Assembly: GCF_900156425.1 (NCBI RefSeq)
Contig: NZ_FTNO01000001.1
Span: 868,001-932,000, forward strand
Length of the DNA: 64,000 bases
Direction of reading: 5' to 3'
From: Haladaptatus litoreus
Lineage (GTDB): Archaea > Halobacteriota > Halobacteria > Halobacteriales > Haladaptataceae
Position 1 is the first letter of the stretch. Every line of letters starts with the position of its first letter. Positions 61,821 through 64,000 of the stretch are shown in pieces. The position numbers and the translations under genes are program-made. The notes under the pieces were generated by a model. That model saw only the letters and a program-made list of their open reading frames with translations. It did not search any database and was not told the origin of the DNA.

Positions 61821-62051
61821 TCAGAGGTATCGCTGATACTCACAGCCAGTGCAGTGGAGTCGGTCTTCAGTCCGGAGGATTACGCCGTGCCCACAACTGA
61901 CGCAGATTCCTTCGAACCCATCGAAATCGACTTTCCTCGTTCTGGACTCTCGACGCAGTTGTTCGTAGGTAGAGAGTTCTTCACGGTGCTGTTCGATTTC
62001 CTGCCGAAGGGTTTCTATCTCCTCGGCTAACCGACTGCGTCGCTTCCCCAT
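61821..62051 (-). CDS. Coiled-coil plus zinc-ribbon small protein
   Basis: 76 residues from the ATG at 62051 (MGKRRSRLAEEIETLRQEIEQ). The first 45 residues form a coiled coil; then a four-Cys zinc ribbon (CVSCGHGVILRTEDRLHCTGC) ends the protein. An in-frame ATG at 62066 or 62075 would add a few residues. Reminds of small nucleic-acid or protein-adaptor ribbons. Function unknown. Confidence 0.65.
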   Translation of the reverse strand: MGKRRSRLAEEIETLRQEIEQHREELSTYEQLRRESRTRKVDFDGFEGICVSCGHGVILRTEDRLHCTGCEYQRYL

Positions 62052-62236
62052 CAGTGGCCCTTCCATCGAAATCACCTACAGTGTAGGTAGGGGATGGAAC
62101 TATTTAGAGTGGCCGTAGCAGTTCATTACTTCACAGTAATAATCGTTGACGGTCTTTTGGTGTTGGAAACGAGTGAGGTATATGAATTCTCGGTGAACAC
62201 TGCGTAGCGCGTGCTCGACAATCGAGTAATGAAAAA

Positions 62237-62315
62237 GAGCCGGTGGAGGGGATTGTGAACCACGGTCGTTCCGCTTCGCTCCACTCCCTGGTTCAAATCC
62301 CTCCACGCGAGGCTC
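62237..62315. repeat. tRNA-3'-end-like fragments in inverted pair, beside tRNA-Thr
   Basis: 62237-62260 repeats the 3' end of the tRNA-Thr (GAGCCGGTGGAGGGG, then GTGAACC) in the same orientation. 62289-62315 (GTTCAAATCCCTCCACGC) is a second, inverted partial copy. A direct repeat of the tRNA end outside the gene can be an att scar of an integrated element. Confidence 0.5.
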
Positions 62316-62342
62316 TACACCTCACTTCGTCCGGTAGAAAGA

Positions 62343-62416
62343 GCCGGTGGAGGGATTTGAACCCTCGGCCTATTCCTTACGAAGGAATCGCTCTAGCCAG
62401 TCTGAGCTACACCGGC
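62343..62416 (-). tRNA. tRNA-Thr (anticodon CGU)
   Basis: Folds as a complete 74-base cloverleaf: acceptor GCCGGTG with CACCGGC, D stem GCTC/GAGC, anticodon stem ATTCC/GGAAT with loop TTCGTAA (CGT), and T stem GAGGG/CCCTC. No intron and no encoded CCA. Its 3' end is copied at 62237. Confidence 0.95.
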
Positions 62417-62507
62417 ACGCTATGTCTTGCGACATTCAAATGTAGACACCACGGAGTGCATAAGGGTTGCGAAATGCCTGCGGGCGTTCGAGTTAATCCA
62501 TCACGAA

Positions 62508-63488
62508 CTACCGCGTTAATCGCACGTCCAGACAGACGTTTAGTTCGTGGGGCGCATACGACCGGACTTCCCGGCGGGTTTCGACCGTCACATCGTACTC
62601 GGGTTCCGCCGCCGCGCGGATTGCTTTCTCGCCCGGCCCGAACGGGTCGTCTTCGTGCTGAATATCGTAGTAGTGGATAACGCAGTCGTCGCCCGCGAGG
62701 GCAACCGCGGTGTCGAGGAACTCGCCCGCGCTGTGGGGCAGGTTCATCACGAGACGGTCGGCCCAGTTTTCGTACTCCGAAACCGTCTCCCGAACGTCCC
62801 CGGCAATCGCCGTTACTCGGTCTTCGACGCCGTTTCGGCGGGCGTTTTCCCGGAGGTAGTCGATTGCTACGTCGTTCACGTCGGTGCCGACGACCTGCGC
62901 GCCGCGCTTTGCGAACGGGATGACGAACGGGCCGACGCCCGCGAACATGTCGAACGCTTGTTCGTCGGGGGTGACCTGCTCGGCCACGCGGTGGCGCTCG
63001 GTTGCGAGACGGGGGGAGAAGTACACCCGCGCGACGTCGAGTGAGAACTCACAGCCGTATTCGCGGTGAACGGTTTCGGTCTGCTCGCCCACGAGTACGT
63101 CCCAGTCGCGCACGCGGGTTTCGCCCTTGACTTTCGATGCACGGTTGAGCACGGTTTTGACGGGGAGTTCGGACGCCACGATTGCATCTGCGATTTCACG
63201 CGCTCTCGCTGGGTCGTCCTCGTCAACGAGCACGATGTCCCCGAGTCGTTCGTAGCTCGGGTCGAATCCGAGGATGTCGGCTGGCGTGTCCGGTGTCTCG
63301 CGGGTCGGTACGTCGTGTTCGACGACCTCGAAGCCGTTCGGAACTTCGCCGGGGGCGGAAACGGGAACGTAGAGCCACCCGCCTTCGACGACGATTTCGA
63401 GGTCGTCCGGAATCAGATCGGACTCTGCGAGTTCGCGGCGCGTCGTCTCACCGCGTTCTCGTTCGACGCGCACGCAGGGCGCTTTCAT
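62508..63488 (-). CDS. tRNA (guanine-37-N1) methyltransferase, Trm5
   Basis: Encodes 326 residues. Archaeal Trm5: an N-terminal D1/linker (KAPCVRVERERGETTRRELAESD), a central domain with FSLDVARVYFSPRLATERHRVAEQV, and a SAM-binding class I fold (AFDMFAGVGPFVIPFAKRGAQVVGTDVND, VMNLPHSAGEFLD). m1G37 prevents frameshifting. Start: the ATG at 63488. It is divergent from dphB. Confidence 0.9.
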   Translation of the reverse strand: MKAPCVRVERERGETTRRELAESDLIPDDLEIVVEGGWLYVPVSAPGEVPNGFEVVEHDVPTRETPDTPADILGFDPSYERLGDIVLVDEDDPARAREIADAIVASELPVKTVLNRASKVKGETRVRDWDVLVGEQTETVHREYGCEFSLDVARVYFSPRLATERHRVAEQVTPDEQAFDMFAGVGPFVIPFAKRGAQVVGTDVNDVAIDYLRENARRNGVEDRVTAIAGDVRETVSEYENWADRLVMNLPHSAGEFLDTAVALAGDDCVIHYYDIQHEDDPFGPGEKAIRAAAEPEYDVTVETRREVRSYAPHELNVCLDVRLTR

Positions 63489-63569
63489 ACCTATCCGTTG
63501 CCCCAAGCCAGCGTTAACGCTGACGCTTCGGGTCGCGTCGTTTAAGCGTCCGACCTCCCAAAGTCGGCT

Positions 63570-64000
63570 ATGCTCACCTTTATCGGCCTCGGCCTGTACG
63601 ACGAGCGTTCAATCACCGTCGAAGGCCGCGACGCAATCGCCGACGCGGACGACCTGTTCGCCGAGTTCTACACCAGCAAACTCATCGGCGCGGACGTCGC
63701 CGACCTCGAAGCGTTCCACGAAAAGGAAATCAGCGTCAGAGACCGTGCCGGTGTCGAACAAGACCCCGAGGAAATTCTCTCCGCTGCGGAATCCGGACAC
63801 TCCGTGTTTCTCACGGCTGGCGACACCATGATTTCGACCACGCACGTCGACCTCCGACTGCGCGCCGAAGACCGAGGAATCGACACCAGAGTCATCCACG
63901 CCCCAACCGCGGAATCCGCCGCGAGCGGCCTCACTGGCCTTCAAAACTATCGCTTCGGCAAGGCCACGACGCTTCCGTTCGATTACGCCCACGGCGCGGA
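63570..64000 (+). CDS. dphB: Diphthine synthase, C-terminus outside window
   Basis: First 143 codons seen. It methylates the modified His of elongation factor 2 on the way to diphthamide. Starts MLTFIGLGLYDERSITVEGRDAI, the tetrapyrrole-methylase opening of DphB, then DDLFAEFYTSKL, VFLTAGDTMISTTHVDLRLRA and APTAESAASGLTGLQNYRFGK. Start: the ATG at 63570. The rest runs past the right edge. Confidence 0.92.
   Translation, partial: MLTFIGLGLYDERSITVEGRDAIADADDLFAEFYTSKLIGADVADLEAFHEKEISVRDRAGVEQDPEEILSAAESGHSVFLTAGDTMISTTHVDLRLRAEDRGIDTRVIHAPTAESAASGLTGLQNYRFGKATTLPFDYAHGA

Overview
The window is haloarchaeal chromosome. Supporting signs are the strongly acidic proteins, Tat and lipobox signals, a PGF-CTERM anchor, the bacterioruberin carotenoid genes, archaeal information genes (GatE, FEN1, SRP19, GAR1, TrmJ, Trm5, DphB), F420-type and archaeal pterin enzymes, and TATA boxes about 27 bases ahead of start codons (leaderless transcripts). 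The overall style resembles Haladaptatus and relatives, but that genus is a guess from memory, not a comparison.

Layout. 1-13.6 kb: metabolic and transport genes, namely an alpha-hydroxy-acid oxidase cut by the left edge, a MOT1-type molybdate/sulfate transporter, an SDR, an LLM/F420 oxidoreductase, a 2Fe-2S ferredoxin overlapping a luciferase-fold gene, a DMT exporter, a ThDP enzyme, a GlcD-type dehydrogenase and the folP-mptE pterin pair. 13.6-19.7 kb: the most unusual locus, with two paralogous CHAT (caspase-like) proteins, a DUF7504-like partner, a 40-codon ORF that mimics the partner's tail, and a soluble chemotaxis-transducer protein. 19.8-29.5 kb: trmJ, a PAP2 enzyme, usp-HPP, a formate/nitrite-family channel, gatE, a REC-PAS-PAS protein and a PH-domain (YdbS/YdbT) pair. 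29.5-42.4 kb: a Tat-exported protein behind three 32-bp tandem repeats, fumC, bolA, a presenilin-like protease, an ornithine cyclodeaminase-family enzyme, small membrane proteins, a DsbA-like lipoprotein, fen and srp19-gar1. 42.4-50.9 kb: btuF divergent from btuCD around a palindromic TATA box, then crtD-lyeJ-cruF converging on crtB. 50.9-64 kb: a membrane-tethered winged-helix protein, pantoate kinase, a frameshifted AIM24 gene, a cytochrome oxidase cluster (coxC, coxA, coxB), tRNA-Thr(CGT) with duplicated 3' ends, trm5 and dphB (cut by the right edge).

How the parts fit together. The carotenoid genes finish C50 bacterioruberin from lycopene and, through crtB, feed its precursor pathway. The btu genes form a complete corrinoid ABC importer. 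The cox genes give the three core oxidase subunits plus one extra membrane protein. The CHAT locus looks like a signal-to-effector module whose function is not known to me.

Two features recur across the window. One is a family of four intergenic elements with related ends, each holding a perfect hairpin of unrelated sequence. The other is a larger set of perfect short-loop hairpins, found inside genes and at stop codons. No CRISPR array, insertion sequence, rRNA or replication origin was seen.
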